A DNA stretch of 64,000 bases from an uncultured Bacteroidales bacterium (GTDB lineage: Bacteria; Bacteroidota; Bacteroidia; Bacteroidales; UBA932). The position numbers and the translations under genes are program-made. Where the stretch lies: positions 38,458 through 102,457 of the forward strand of contig CALVDG010000005.1 of NCBI GenBank assembly GCA_944326255.1, read 5' to 3'. Of this stretch, positions 8,772 through 17,930 are shown one piece after another; within the stretch, counting starts at the first letter, position 1; each line of letters begins with the position of its first letter. Below the pieces are notes generated by a model. It was not told the DNA's origin, ran no database searches, and saw nothing but the letters and a program-made list of their open reading frames with translations.

Positions 8772-9373
8772 TGGCAAAGAAAAAAGTAGAAGAGACCAAG
8801 CAGGAGCATGTAAGCTTGGCAGGATACGTTCCCAATCTTCAGAAGAAATACAAAGAGGAGATAGTGGCCAGGCTCCAGAAGGAGTTCGGCTTTGCTACTG
8901 TAATGCAGGTGCCCAAGCTCGTCAAGATAACCCTCAACCAGGGTATCGGTGACGCTACAGGTGACAAGAAGCTCGTGGAGGTCGCTCAGCAGGAGCTCAC
9001 CGCCATCGCAGGACAGAAGGCCGTAACCACATATTCAAGGAAGGATATCTCCAACTTCAAGCTCCGTCGCGGACAGGCTATCGGAGTGAAGGTTACTCTC
9101 CGTGGCGCACGTATGTACGAGTTCCTTGAGAGGCTCATCGCCGTGTCCCTTCCCCGTATCCGTGACTTCAACGGTATCAACGAGAAGTTTGACGGCCGAG
9201 GCAACTACACTCTCGGTATCAAGGAGCAGATCATCTTCCCCGAGATCGACATCGATAAGATCACCAAGATCTTCGGCCTCGAGATTACCTTTGTAACCTC
9301 CACTGAGAAGGATGAGGAGGCTTATGCTCTTCTCCGTGAGTTCGGACTGCCTTTTAAGAACAAAAAATCGTAA
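8771..9373 (+). CDS. rplE: 50S ribosomal protein L5
   Basis: A 200-residue L5, the 5S rRNA-binding protein of the central protuberance. Recognisable parts are [36 protein letters not shown] and FPEIDIDKI. The N-terminal extension of about 20 residues ([19 protein letters not shown]) is longer than in E. coli. It overlaps rplX by 1 bp and precedes rpsN by 7 bp. Confidence 0.98.
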   Translation: MAKKKVEETKQEHVSLAGYVPNLQKKYKEEIVARLQKEFGFATVMQVPKLVKITLNQGIGDATGDKKLVEVAQQELTAIAGQKAVTTYSRKDISNFKLRRGQAIGVKVTLRGARMYEFLERLIAVSLPRIRDFNGINEKFDGRGNYTLGIKEQIIFPEIDIDKITKIFGLEITFVTSTEKDEEAYALLREFGLPFKNKKS

Positions 9374-9380
9374 ATAAGAT

Positions 9381-9650
9381 ATGGCAAAAGAATCAATGAA
9401 AGCCCGCGAGGTCAAAAGGGCAAAGCTGTGCGCAAAATACGCAGAGAAACGTAAAGCATTAAAGGAAGCCGGCGACTGGGCCGCTCTCGACAGACTCCCC
9501 AAGAATTCGAGCCCCTGCCGTCAGCACAACCGCTGCTCCATTACAGGACGTCCCAAGGGATATATGCGTGTTTTCGGCATCAGCCGTATTCAGTTCCGCG
9601 AGATGGCCAGCAAGGGTTTAATACCTGGAGTAAGAAAGGCATCATGGTAG
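9381..9650 (+). CDS. rpsN: 30S ribosomal protein S14
   Basis: An 89-residue S14 of the long type without the zinc-ribbon cysteine set. [19 protein letters not shown] and [19 protein letters not shown] are characteristic. It is followed by an unusual 212-bp gap, occupied by a long hairpin repeat, before rpsH. Confidence 0.97.
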   Translation: MAKESMKAREVKRAKLCAKYAEKRKALKEAGDWAALDRLPKNSSPCRQHNRCSITGRPKGYMRVFGISRIQFREMASKGLIPGVRKASW

Positions 9651-9652
9651 AC

Positions 9653-9776
9653 GGCTGCACTTTCTTCGAACGATTTTCTGCGTTTTGCTCACTCGGCGAT
9701 ATCCTCATTTACGACAGTAAACTCCGGTGTCTCCTCGCTCGCAGGCCTTGAAAATCGCCCGAATAAAGCACAGCAG
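9653..9776. repeat. long palindromic repeat, copy 1, between rpsN and rpsH
   Basis: This stretch forms an imperfect hairpin. The outer arms are CTGCACTTTCTTCGAACG (from 9654) and the complement of CGCCCGAATAAAGCACAGCAG (to 9776), continued inward by GATTTTC and GAAAATC. In the centre TTTAC and GTAAA (9708-9720) form a second small palindrome. The inside (9671-9757) closely resembles the element at 56405-56519: both share TTTCTGCGTT, ATCCTCAT, a TAC-GNCA-GTA core and a GCCTTGAAA end. No reading frame is apparent. It interrupts an otherwise tight operon and leaves an AT-rich 80-bp spacer before rpsH. Confidence 0.8.
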
Positions 9777-9862
9777 TTGTAAAAAAGAAAATTAACAAAA
9801 TTATTTATAAACCATTGGATATCGGGCGCTGAAAAGCGTCGAACCAAAAACAAAACAAACAA

Positions 9863-10258
9863 ATGACTGATCCAATAGCAGATTACCTGACGAGAGTCAG
9901 GAACGCATATCTCGCAAAGCACAAGATCGTCGAGATCCCTGCATCAAAGATGAAGATGGAGATTACCCGTATTCTCCACGAGAAAGGTTACATCCTCAGC
10001 TACAAGCTGGTGGAAGGCACTCCCTACAACACTATCAAGATAGCCCTCAAGTATCATCCTGAGACCAAGCAGGCAGCTGTCAAGAAGATCATGAGAGTGT
10101 CTACTCCCGGTCTGAGACGCTATGTAGGAGTCGAGGACATGCCCCGCGTGCTCAACGGTATGGGTATCGCCATCCTCTCCACATCAAAGGGTGTCATCAC
10201 CGACAAGGAGGCCAAGGACATGAATGTCGGCGGCGAGGTCCTCTGTTATGTTTATTAA
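9863..10258 (+). CDS. rpsH: 30S ribosomal protein S8
   Basis: A 131-residue S8, which binds the central domain of 16S rRNA and in E. coli also represses spc operon translation. DPIADYLTRVRNAYLAKH and the end GIAILSTSKGVITDKEA..GGEVLCYVY are diagnostic. It lies 212 bp after rpsN, behind the hairpin repeat; the AT-rich spacer just before it (9780-9862) shows no convincing promoter. Confidence 0.98.
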   Translation: MTDPIADYLTRVRNAYLAKHKIVEIPASKMKMEITRILHEKGYILSYKLVEGTPYNTIKIALKYHPETKQAAVKKIMRVSTPGLRRYVGVEDMPRVLNGMGIAILSTSKGVITDKEAKDMNVGGEVLCYVY

Positions 10259-10277
10259 TATTTAAAACGAAGTAATA

Positions 10278-10838
10278 ATGTCAAGAATTGGAAAATTGCC
10301 TGTACACCTGCCGCAGGGCGTTACCGCAACAGTGGGCGCCGACAATGTGGTAATGGTTAAAGGACCGCTCGGACAACTGAGTCAGAAAGTTGATCCTGAC
10401 ATCAAAGTATCCGTTGAAGGGAATATTATTACGGTCAGCCGTCCTACGGACCAGCCCCGTCACCGTTCCCTGCACGGACTCTACCGCGCACTCATTCACA
10501 ATATGGTGACTGGAGTATCCACCGGCTTCACCATCAAGCAGGAGCTTATCGGTGTGGGTTACCGCGTGGAGGTCAAGGGACAGATCCTTGAGCTCGCCCT
10601 CGGATATTCACACGATATACACTTCATGCTTCCCTCGGAGATCAAGGCCGAGGCAGAGCCTGTGAAGAAGGGACAGAACCCTGTTCTTGTTCTCAAGAGC
10701 TGCGACAAACAGCTGCTCGGCCAGGTAGCCGCCAAGATCCGCTCTATGCGTGCTCCCGAGCCGTATAAGGGTAAAGGTATTAAGTTTGTGGGCGAACAGC
10801 TTCGCCGCAAGGCCGGTAAGTCAGCCGGAGCTAAATAA
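10278..10838 (+). CDS. rplF: 50S ribosomal protein L6
   Basis: A 186-residue L6 with two related domains, located near the factor-binding site. MSRIGKLPVHLPQGV and the C-terminal RSMRAPEPYKGKGIKFVGEQ (here KIRSMRAPEPYKGKGIKF) are family signatures. It is followed by rplR after 15 bp containing an AGGAGG site. Confidence 0.98.
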   Translation: MSRIGKLPVHLPQGVTATVGADNVVMVKGPLGQLSQKVDPDIKVSVEGNIITVSRPTDQPRHRSLHGLYRALIHNMVTGVSTGFTIKQELIGVGYRVEVKGQILELALGYSHDIHFMLPSEIKAEAEPVKKGQNPVLVLKSCDKQLLGQVAAKIRSMRAPEPYKGKGIKFVGEQLRRKAGKSAGAK

Positions 10839-10853
10839 TAGGAGGATAAGAAT

Positions 10854-11216
10854 ATGGCAATGACTAAGATAGAAAGAAGACAGAGAATACGCTACCGTAT
10901 CCGCAAGGTCGTCAACGGTACTCCCGAGAGACCCAGGATGTCCGTATTCAGAAGCAACAAGCAGATATATGTTCAGGTTATCGATGACACCAAGGGCGTG
11001 ACCTTGGTATCGGCCGGCTCTACTGACAAGTCTCTCGCAGAGGCAACCAAGGGCAAGACCGCCACTGAGGTTGCGGCTATGGTCGGAAAGCTCATCGCTG
11101 AACGTGCGACAGAGAAAGGTATCTCCACCGTCGCTTTCGACCGCGGAGGATATCTCTATCACGGAAGAGTTAAAAGTTTGGCAGACGCAGCCCGCGAGGG
11201 CGGTCTTAAATTCTAA
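10854..11216 (+). CDS. rplR: 50S ribosomal protein L18
   Basis: A 120-residue L18, which binds 5S rRNA together with L5. Key sequences are [40 protein letters not shown] and [26 protein letters not shown] (10840-10845) precedes the ATG by 8 nt. rpsE follows after 6 bp. Confidence 0.98.
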   Translation: MAMTKIERRQRIRYRIRKVVNGTPERPRMSVFRSNKQIYVQVIDDTKGVTLVSAGSTDKSLAEATKGKTATEVAAMVGKLIAERATEKGISTVAFDRGGYLYHGRVKSLADAAREGGLKF

Positions 11217-11222
11217 GAGACT

Positions 11223-11741
11223 ATGGCAGATATCAATGTAAAGAAAGTGAAAACCACCGATCTGGAGCTTAAGGACAGATTGGTAGCAGTACAGAGGGTT
11301 ACCAAGGTAACCAAGGGCGGCCGCCACTTCAGCTTCGCTGCTATCGTAGTAGTAGGCGATGAGAAGGGTGTCGTAGGTTATGGTCTCGGAAAGGCCAACG
11401 AAGTCACCACCGCTATATCCAAGGGTATAGAGGACGCCAAGAAGAATCTCGTCAAGGTGCCTCTGAACAAGAGGACCATTCCTCACGAGCAGGAGGCCAA
11501 GTTCGGCGGAGCAAGGGTATTCATGAAGCCCGCCGCTCCCGGTACCGGAGTGAAGGCCGGAGGTGCGATGCGTGCCGTGTTCGAGTCAGTAGGTGTTCAG
11601 GACGTGCTGGCTAAGTCCAAGGGCTCGTCCAACCCCCACAACCTCGTCAAGGCTACTATCGCTGCCCTCGTTGAGCTCCGTGACGCCTACACCGTAGCCG
11701 GTGTGCGCGGTATTCCCATGCAAAGAGTATTTAAAGGATAA
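11223..11741 (+). CDS. rpsE: 30S ribosomal protein S5
   Basis: A 172-residue S5, which helps maintain decoding accuracy at the mRNA entry channel. The S5 double-stranded RNA-binding domain ([20 protein letters not shown]) and [20 protein letters not shown] are present, with [19 protein letters not shown] in the C-terminal half. Length is normal. It ends 12 bp before rpmD. Confidence 0.98.
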   Translation: MADINVKKVKTTDLELKDRLVAVQRVTKVTKGGRHFSFAAIVVVGDEKGVVGYGLGKANEVTTAISKGIEDAKKNLVKVPLNKRTIPHEQEAKFGGARVFMKPAAPGTGVKAGGAMRAVFESVGVQDVLAKSKGSSNPHNLVKATIAALVELRDAYTVAGVRGIPMQRVFKG

Positions 11742-11753
11742 GGAGGACGAACG

Positions 11754-11936
11754 ATGGCAAAAGTTAAAGTTACTCAGATTAAGAGCAAGAACGGTTCAAC
11801 CCAGAGGCAGAGAGCCAATCTCGCATCCCTCGGACTGCGCCGTATGCACCAGTCAGTGGAGATAGAACTTACCCCTGTGACCAACGGTATGATCCAGAAG
11901 GTTCTACATCTTGTAAAAGTTGAGGAAATAAACTAA
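11754..11936 (+). CDS. rpmD: 50S ribosomal protein L30
   Basis: A 60-residue L30 of bacterial type: KVKVTQIKSKNGSTQRQRAN, LASLGLRRMHQSVEIE and a C-terminal KVLHLVKVEEIN. AGGAGG (11741-11746) lies 7 nt before the ATG and overlaps the rpsE stop region. L30 is absent from some bacteria, so its presence is informative. Confidence 0.96.
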   Translation: MAKVKVTQIKSKNGSTQRQRANLASLGLRRMHQSVEIELTPVTNGMIQKVLHLVKVEEIN

Positions 11937-11952
11937 ATCAAGCTAAAAAGAG

Positions 11953-12399
11953 ATGAAACTACATAATTTAAAACCTGCAGAAGGTTCCACCAAGAGAGTA
12001 AAGCGGGTCGGAAGAGGTGAGGGCTCCGGACACGGCGGACAGTCAACCCGCGGTATGAACGGTGCCAAGTCCCGTTCCGGTTACCGTCACAAGATCGGAT
12101 TCGAGGGCGGTCAGATGCCTATCCAGAGACGTCTGCCCAAGTTCGGTTTCAAGAACCCCACCAGAGTGGAGTATAAGGCAGTGAACCTTTCGATGCTTCA
12201 GTCTCTCAGTGAGAAGAGGAACATTACCGTTATAGATTTCGATACACTCGTATCGGCCGGTCTTGTATCCAAGAACGACAAGGTGAAGATTCTCGGCAAC
12301 GGCGAGCTCAAGGCTAAGCTCGAGGTTACCGCAGACGCTTTCTCCAAGTCTGCCAAGGAGAAGATCGAGGCTCTCGAAGGAAAGGCTATAGTACTTTAA
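11953..12399 (+). CDS. rplO: 50S ribosomal protein L15
   Basis: A 148-residue L15, a late assembly 50S protein. LHNLKPAEGSTKRVKRVGRG, GSGHGGQSTRGMNGAKSRSG and GFEGGQMPIQRRLPKFGF are unmistakable. It is followed by secY after 15 bp, as in nearly all spc operons. Confidence 0.98.
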   Translation: MKLHNLKPAEGSTKRVKRVGRGEGSGHGGQSTRGMNGAKSRSGYRHKIGFEGGQMPIQRRLPKFGFKNPTRVEYKAVNLSMLQSLSEKRNITVIDFDTLVSAGLVSKNDKVKILGNGELKAKLEVTADAFSKSAKEKIEALEGKAIVL

Positions 12400-12414
12400 A
12401 AACAATAGCGGCCG

Positions 12415-13734
12415 ATGAAAAGATTTTTTCAAACAATCAAGAATATCTTCAAGATTGAGGAGCTTAGGAAGAGGTTGGGTTATACCTTCCTCCTCCTCCT
12501 TGTTTACCGTCTGGGCAGTTTCATCGTAGTGCCGGGTATCGACCCTACCATGCTCCAGAACCTCGAGGCCCAGGCCTCGACAGGTCTCCTCAGTCTGTTG
12601 GATATGTTCTCCGGCGGCGCCTTCGGCAACGCTTCCATCTTCGCGTTGGGAGTGATGCCGTATATCTCCGCTTCCATCGTCATCCAGCTCCTGGGTGTGA
12701 TGGTCCCCTATTTCCAGAAAATGCAGAGAGAAGGGGAGAGCGGACGTAGAAAAATGAACCAGTGGACACGCTACCTGACAATTGTAATCCTTCTGCTTCA
12801 AGGACCTGCGTACATTACCAACCTTCACGCACAATTGCCCCCGGAAGCGTTCTTAGTACAGGGTTTCGGATTCAACATTTTCGCAACCATCGTGCTGATG
12901 GCGGGAACGATGTTCGTGATGTGGCTCGGCGAGCGCATTACCGACAGGGGAATCGGCAACGGTATCTCCCTTATCATTATGGTCGGTATTATCGCACGTC
13001 TGCCCTTCGCCCTCTTCGCTGAAGCCGCGCAGAGATTCAGCCAGACCAATGGAGGTCCTCTTATGTTCCTCATTGAGATCGTGATTCTCTTCCTCGTCTT
13101 CATCGCCACCATCGCCCTCGTGCAGGGACAGCGCAAAGTGCCTGTACAGTATGCGAAAAGAGTAGTCGGAAACCGTCAGTACGGTGGAGTCCGTCAGTAT
13201 ATACCTCTGAAAATAAACGCGGCCGGCGTAATGCCGATTATTTTCGCACAGGCCCTGATGATGTTCCCGCTCCTGCTCGCGCGTTTCGACGCCTCGCAGG
13301 GACTTGCGGCTACACTTAGCGACTATACCGGATTCTGGTATAATGCCATCTTCGCAGTTCTCGTGATAGTGTTCACTTACTTCTACACCGCAGTAACCGT
13401 GAACCCCAACATGATGGCCGAGGAGATGAAGAAGAACGGCGGTTTTATTCCCGGAGTGAAGCCCGGAAAGAAGACTGTCGACTACCTCGATGCAATAATG
13501 TCGCGTATCACCCTGCCCGGATCATTCTTCCTGGCTATCGTGGCGATACTTCCGGCATTTGCGATGATGTTCGGGATAAACAACCAGTTCTCCCAGTTCT
13601 ACGGAGGTACTTCGTTGCTTATCCTTGTAGGCGTAGTGCTCGACACCCTGCAGCAGATCGAGTCGCATCTGCTCATGCGTCACTACGACGGTTTGATGAA
13701 GACCGGACGTCTTAAAGGCCGTTCGGGGATGTAA
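12415..13734 (+). CDS. secY: protein translocase subunit SecY
   Basis: The channel-forming subunit of the Sec translocon, 439 residues with ten predicted membrane helices. RLGYTFLLLLVYRLGSFIVVPG (N-terminal helix), GALGNASIFALGVMPYI-like sequence (here GGAFGNASIFALGVMPYISA) and QGQRKVPVQYAKR are conserved. The basic cytoplasmic loops that bind SecA and the ribosome are present. It sits between rplO and map. Confidence 0.98.
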   Translation: MKRFFQTIKNIFKIEELRKRLGYTFLLLLVYRLGSFIVVPGIDPTMLQNLEAQASTGLLSLLDMFSGGAFGNASIFALGVMPYISASIVIQLLGVMVPYFQKMQREGESGRRKMNQWTRYLTIVILLLQGPAYITNLHAQLPPEAFLVQGFGFNIFATIVLMAGTMFVMWLGERITDRGIGNGISLIIMVGIIARLPFALFAEAAQRFSQTNGGPLMFLIEIVILFLVFIATIALVQGQRKVPVQYAKRVVGNRQYGGVRQYIPLKINAAGVMPIIFAQALMMFPLLLARFDASQGLAATLSDYTGFWYNAIFAVLVIVFTYFYTAVTVNPNMMAEEMKKNGGFIPGVKPGKKTVDYLDAIMSRITLPGSFFLAIVAILPAFAMMFGINNQFSQFYGGTSLLILVGVVLDTLQQIESHLLMRHYDGLMKTGRLKGRSGM

Positions 13735-13755
13735 TTCTCAAAAAGTTCTTTGAGT

Positions 13756-14529
13756 ATGATAAGAATAAAATCCGAAGAAGAAATCGAGATTCTCAGAGAG
13801 AATGCGATCCTCGTCTCCAAGACGTTGGCGGAAGTCGGCAGGCACGTTGCGCCCGGTGTCACCACCATGCAGCTCGACAAGATTGCCGAGACATTCATCC
13901 GTGACAACGGGGCGGAGCCGGGCTTCTTGGGATACGGCGGCTTCCCCTACACTCTCTGTGTCTCCGTCAATGACGTGGTGGTCCACGGTTTTCCGTCGGA
14001 CTACAAGCTCAAAGAGGGCGACATAGTGTCCGTGGACTGCGGTACCGTATATAAAGGCTACTATGGTGACTCGGCCTACACTTTCCCCGTCGGGAACGTG
14101 GACGAGGAGACGGCAACTCTCCTGAGAGTCACGAAGGAGTCCCTTTATCTCGGTATAGAGAAAGCGGTCGCCGGCAACAGGATAGGGGACATCGGACATG
14201 CTGTCCAGTCTTACGCCGAGAGCTTCGGCTTCTCGGTTGTCCGCGAGATGGTGGGACACGGAATCGGCAAGGATATGCACGAGCATCCGGAGGTTCCCAA
14301 CTACGGAAAGGCGGGCACCGGAAAGAAGCTCGTAAAGGGTATGACGATATGCATCGAGCCGATGATCAACGCCGGAGGCAAGTCAATCTACCTCCACGAG
14401 AACGGATGGGCTGTAAGCACTTCTGACAAGAAGAACTCAGCGCATTTCGAGCTCACGGTCGCCGTCGGGGACGGAAAAGCCGATATTCTTTCTACTTTTG
14501 ACTTTATAGAAGGTAAGAGACAATACTAA
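13756..14529 (+). CDS. map: methionine aminopeptidase, type I
   Basis: Removes the initiator methionine from nascent proteins. The open frame extends to a TTG at 13750, but ATG 13756 gives the usual start [16 protein letters not shown]. The dinuclear metal site is visible in order: the Asp of [20 protein letters not shown], the His of [15 protein letters not shown], and Glu residues in [10 protein letters not shown] and HFELTVAV. About 257 residues, normal for type Ia. The gene lies 21 bp after secY and 20 bp before infA. Confidence 0.96.
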   Translation: MIRIKSEEEIEILRENAILVSKTLAEVGRHVAPGVTTMQLDKIAETFIRDNGAEPGFLGYGGFPYTLCVSVNDVVVHGFPSDYKLKEGDIVSVDCGTVYKGYYGDSAYTFPVGNVDEETATLLRVTKESLYLGIEKAVAGNRIGDIGHAVQSYAESFGFSVVREMVGHGIGKDMHEHPEVPNYGKAGTGKKLVKGMTICIEPMINAGGKSIYLHENGWAVSTSDKKNSAHFELTVAVGDGKADILSTFDFIEGKRQY

Positions 14530-14549
14530 GTTGTAAGAGACAAGTACTT

Positions 14550-14768
14550 ATGCCCAAACAGGATTTCATAGAAAAGGACGGCACTGTAATCGAGGCTCTC
14601 TCCAACGCCATGTTCCGCGTGGAGCTGGACAACGGCCATGTGATTATAGGCCACCTCTCAGGCAAGATGCGTATGCATTACATCCGTATCCTGCCCGGAG
14701 ACAAGGTCAGAGTAGAGATGTCCCCTTATGATTTATCAAAAGGAAGAATTTCTTTCAGGTACAAATAA
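14550..14768 (+). CDS. infA: translation initiation factor IF-1
   Basis: A 72-residue S1/OB-fold protein that binds the 30S A site during initiation. [40 protein letters not shown] and [18 protein letters not shown] match IF-1 end to end. It precedes rpmJ by 12 bp, the standard order. Confidence 0.98.
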   Translation: MPKQDFIEKDGTVIEALSNAMFRVELDNGHVIIGHLSGKMRMHYIRILPGDKVRVEMSPYDLSKGRISFRYK

Positions 14769-14780
14769 AAATTTACGACA

Positions 14781-14897
14781 ATGAAAGTTAAAGCATCCAT
14801 CAAGAAGCGCAGCGAGGATTGCAAAATAGTAAAGCGCAAAGGTCGCCTTTATATCATCTGCAAGAAGAATCCTAAGTTCAAGATGCGCCAGGGATAA
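14781..14897 (+). CDS. rpmJ: 50S ribosomal protein L36
   Basis: A 38-residue gene found by reading the gap between infA and rpsM. It starts [20 protein letters not shown] and ends [11 protein letters not shown]. Compared with zinc-binding L36, the first Cys is Ser11 and the final ligand His is replaced (KFKMRQG instead of KHKQRQG), while Cys14 and Cys27 remain. The zinc site is therefore incomplete, as commonly seen in Bacteroidota. Confidence 0.95.
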   Translation: MKVKASIKKRSEDCKIVKRKGRLYIICKKNPKFKMRQG

Positions 14898-14937
14898 TAA
14901 ATGTGTAACAATTAAAAAGTAATATAAAGTAATTAAT

Positions 14938-15315
14938 ATGGCACGTATAGCCGGTGTAGATTTACCTAAAAACAAAAGAGGAGAGATAGGGCTTACCTAT
15001 ATCTACGGTATCGGTCGCAGCTCAGCCAGAAAGATTCTCACCGATTGCGGTATCGACTTCGACACCAAGGTGAGTGACTGGAACGATGACCAGATCGCAG
15101 CGATAAGGGCCACTATCGCAGAACACTACAAGATCGAGGGTGAACTCCGTTCATCCGTACAGATGAACATCAAGCGTCTGATGGATATCGGATGCTACAG
15201 AGGAATCCGTCACCGTATCGGACTCCCCGTACGCGGTCAGAGCACAAAGAACAATGCCCGTACACGTAAGGGTAAGAAGAAGACGGTGGCCAACAAGAAA
15301 AAAGCAACCAAGTAA
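14938..15315 (+). CDS. rpsM: 30S ribosomal protein S13
   Basis: A 125-residue S13, located in the 30S head and contacting the P-site tRNA with its basic tail. [34 protein letters not shown] and [15 protein letters not shown] are diagnostic, followed by a Lys-rich C-terminus. It begins the alpha-operon part after a 40-bp gap from rpmJ. Confidence 0.98.
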   Translation: MARIAGVDLPKNKRGEIGLTYIYGIGRSSARKILTDCGIDFDTKVSDWNDDQIAAIRATIAEHYKIEGELRSSVQMNIKRLMDIGCYRGIRHRIGLPVRGQSTKNNARTRKGKKKTVANKKKATK

Positions 15316-15328
15316 CAGTTAACTGAAT

Positions 15329-15721
15329 ATGGCAAAGAAAACAGGAACAACAAATAAGAAGAGAGTCGTAAAGGTCGATGCTTACGGCGAGGCCCACATC
15401 TCATCGACTTTCAACAATGTGATCGTAACCATGACCAACTCTCTCGGTCAGGTTATCAGTTGGTCTTCCGCCGGTAAGATGGGATTCAGAGGTTCCAAGA
15501 AGAACACTCCCTATGCCGCGCAGGTAGCTGCCGCAGATGCTGCGAAGGTTGCATACGACCTGGGATTACGCAAGATCAAGGCTTATGTCAAAGGTCCCGG
15601 TGCAGGTCGCGAGTCCGCGATCCGTACCATCCATGGAACCGGCATTGAAGTTACCGAGATTATCGACGTGACTCCGCTTCCTCACAATGGATGCCGTCCT
15701 AAAGGACGCCGTAAAGTATAA
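15329..15721 (+). CDS. rpsK: 30S ribosomal protein S11
   Basis: A 130-residue S11 of the 30S platform. [40 protein letters not shown] and the C-terminal [18 protein letters not shown] identify it. Normal length; 13 bp after rpsM. Confidence 0.98.
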   Translation: MAKKTGTTNKKRVVKVDAYGEAHISSTFNNVIVTMTNSLGQVISWSSAGKMGFRGSKKNTPYAAQVAAADAAKVAYDLGLRKIKAYVKGPGAGRESAIRTIHGTGIEVTEIIDVTPLPHNGCRPKGRRKV

Positions 15722-15754
15722 TTTTGTTTAACAGGTTTTTAAAAGTATCATATT

Positions 15755-16357
15755 ATGGCAAGATATACAGGACCAAAAACAAAAATAGCCCGTAAGTTCG
15801 GTGAGCCGGTCTACGGTCCGGATAAGTATTTCGAGAAGAAAAACTATCCTCCCGGACAGCACGGACTGGCCAAGAAGCGCAAGAAGATTTCCGAGTACGG
15901 CAACCAGCTCAAGGAGAAACAGAAGGTGAAATACACCTACGGAGTTCTTGAGAGACAGTTCCGTAACACATATGCGAAGGCCCGCAGGATGCAGGGACGT
16001 ACAGGTGAGAACCTGCTGATGCTCCTTGAGTCCCGTCTGGACAACATCGTATACCGCATGGGTATCGCTCCTTCGCGTCCCGCTGCACGTCAGCTTGTGT
16101 CGCACTGCCACATCGTACTCAACGGTGAGGTCTGCAACATACCCTCCACTATCGTAAAACCCGGCGAGACAGTCGGAGTCCGCGAGAGATCCAAGAGCCT
16201 TGAGGTGATTCAGAACAGCGTTGCCGACACCTGCAAGTACGCATGGATCGAGTGGAACCGCGCCGATCTCTCCGGCAAATTCCTCAACCTTCCTGAAAGG
16301 ACTGAAATACCCGAGACCATCAACGAGCAGCTGATCGTCGAACTGTACTCTAAATAA
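15755..16357 (+). CDS. rpsD: 30S ribosomal protein S4
   Basis: A 200-residue S4, a primary 16S rRNA-binding protein that represses alpha-operon translation in E. coli. [40 protein letters not shown] and the S4 RNA-binding domain ([20 protein letters not shown]) are present. The cysteines of the zinc-binding S4 type are absent at the N-terminus. Confidence 0.98.
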   Translation: MARYTGPKTKIARKFGEPVYGPDKYFEKKNYPPGQHGLAKKRKKISEYGNQLKEKQKVKYTYGVLERQFRNTYAKARRMQGRTGENLLMLLESRLDNIVYRMGIAPSRPAARQLVSHCHIVLNGEVCNIPSTIVKPGETVGVRERSKSLEVIQNSVADTCKYAWIEWNRADLSGKFLNLPERTEIPETINEQLIVELYSK

Positions 16358-16368
16358 TAACTGAAGCC

Positions 16369-17400
16369 ATGGCAATTTTAGCATTTCAGAAACCGGACAA
16401 AGTAATAATGCTCGAATCCACCGATACTTTCGGTAAATTCGAGTTCCGCCCGCTGGAACCCGGATACGGGATCACAATAGGCAATGCCCTGCGCAGAGTC
16501 CTGTTGTCCTCGTTGGAGGGATTTGCCATCACTTCCGTTAGGATCGAGGGGGTAAGCCATGAGTTTGACACTATCCCCGGAGTTATCGAGAGTGTAGTAG
16601 ACATCATACTGAATCTCAAACAGGTACGTTTCAAGAGAGAGGTTAAGGAAGAGGAGACCGAGACGGTAAGCTTTACCGTTACAGGCAAGCAGGAGTTCAC
16701 TGCCGAGGACATCTCGAAGAACCTCTGCAACTTCTCGGTGCTCAACCCCGGACTGCACATCTGCTCCATGGAGCCTACCGTGAAGCTCGTAGTCGAGCTC
16801 CGCATCGGCAAGGGCAGGGGCTATGTGCCCTCGGATGAGAACAAGGTTGACTCAGCTCCCATGGGTACCATTCCCATCGACTCGATCTTCACTCCCATCA
16901 AGAACGTCAACTACTCTGTAGAGGACTACCGTGTGGAGCAGAAGACCGACTACGACAAGCTGAACCTTGAGATTACCACCGACGGTTCGATTCATCCCAA
17001 GGATGCCCTGACAGAGGCCGCCAAGATCCTCATCTACCACTTCATGCTCTTCTCCGACGAGAAGATCTCCCTGGAGACTCCTCCCGAGAAGAGCGCGCCC
17101 GAGGCACTGGACGAGGAGGCTCTGCGCATGAGGCACCTGCTGCTGACCAAACTCTCGGATATGGAACTCTCCGTGAGGGCTCTCAACTGCCTGAAGGCAG
17201 CCGACATCGAGACATTCGCCGACCTGGTGTCCCACCAGAGGTCAGAGCTCATCAGGTTCAGGAACTTCGGCAAGAAGTCCATGAACGAGATAGACGTACT
17301 GATGGACAAGATGAAACTTTCCTTCGGCATGGATGTCACCAAATACAACATAGAAGTTAAAAAGAAGAAAACAGACGTAGAAAACAATGAGGCACAATAG
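16369..17400 (+). CDS. rpoA: RNA polymerase alpha subunit
   Basis: A 343-residue alpha subunit. The N-terminal domain drives assembly ([40 protein letters not shown]). The C-terminal domain after about residue 245 contains [19 protein letters not shown] and [16 protein letters not shown], the part that contacts upstream DNA and activators. The end overlaps rplQ by 14 bp in another frame. Confidence 0.98.
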   Translation: MAILAFQKPDKVIMLESTDTFGKFEFRPLEPGYGITIGNALRRVLLSSLEGFAITSVRIEGVSHEFDTIPGVIESVVDIILNLKQVRFKREVKEEETETVSFTVTGKQEFTAEDISKNLCNFSVLNPGLHICSMEPTVKLVVELRIGKGRGYVPSDENKVDSAPMGTIPIDSIFTPIKNVNYSVEDYRVEQKTDYDKLNLEITTDGSIHPKDALTEAAKILIYHFMLFSDEKISLETPPEKSAPEALDEEALRMRHLLLTKLSDMELSVRALNCLKAADIETFADLVSHQRSELIRFRNFGKKSMNEIDVLMDKMKLSFGMDVTKYNIEVKKKKTDVENNEAQ

Positions 17401-17857
17401 GACAATCAATCATTTAGGACGCAAGAGCGGTCACCGCAAGTCGATGCTTGCCAACATGGCCTGCTCGCTTATCCTCCACAAGAGGATTGAGACCACAGTC
17501 GCCAAGGCAAAAGCCCTGAGAGAGTACGTGGAGCCCCTGATCACCAAGTCAAAGGATGACTCCACCCACTCCCGCCGTACAGTCTTCGCCTACCTCAAGC
17601 AGAAGGAGGCGGTGACCGAGCTTTTCCGCAACGTGGCTCCCAAGATCGCTGACCGTCCCGGCGGATACACACGTATCATCAAGACCGGTTTCCGTCAGGG
17701 TGACGCTGCCGATATGGCATTTATTGAACTTGTAGACTTCAACGATGCAGCACTTGGCACAAAAGATGCATCTAATAAGAAGACATCTACCAGACGCAGC
17801 CGTAAGAAGACCGCAGCACCCAAGGAGGCGGAGAATACCGAGGCAAAATCTGAGTAA
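17387..17857 (+). CDS. rplQ: 50S ribosomal protein L17
   Basis: A 156-residue L17 ([60 protein letters not shown]) with a Lys/Ala-rich C-terminal extension of about 35 residues beyond the conserved core, typical for Bacteroidota. It is the last gene of the operon. No strong hairpin terminator follows; a new promoter starts within 4 bp of the stop. Confidence 0.97.
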   Translation: MRHNRTINHLGRKSGHRKSMLANMACSLILHKRIETTVAKAKALREYVEPLITKSKDDSTHSRRTVFAYLKQKEAVTELFRNVAPKIADRPGGYTRIIKTGFRQGDAADMAFIELVDFNDAALGTKDASNKKTSTRRSRKKTAAPKEAENTEAKSE

Positions 17858-17860
17858 ATG

Positions 17861-17890
17861 TTGTTTGAAAAAGTAAATTTTATATATTTG
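17861..17890 (+). promoter_or_regulatory. promoter of the surface lipoprotein gene
   Basis: TTG (17861-17863), 19 nt, TATATTTG (17883-17890). A second TTTG at 17864 is too close. The leader would be about 35 nt and ends in an A-rich stretch before ATG 17931. Confidence 0.7.
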
Positions 17891-17930
17891 CGAACACTTT
17901 ACAACATTACAAACAAATTTAATTAAAAAA

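Noticed and set aside
7156..17857. Internal terminators or extra promoters within the ribosomal operon
   Set aside because: Gaps are short and none shows a convincing TAnnTTTG box with proper spacing or a stem followed by T residues, apart from the hairpin repeat discussed.
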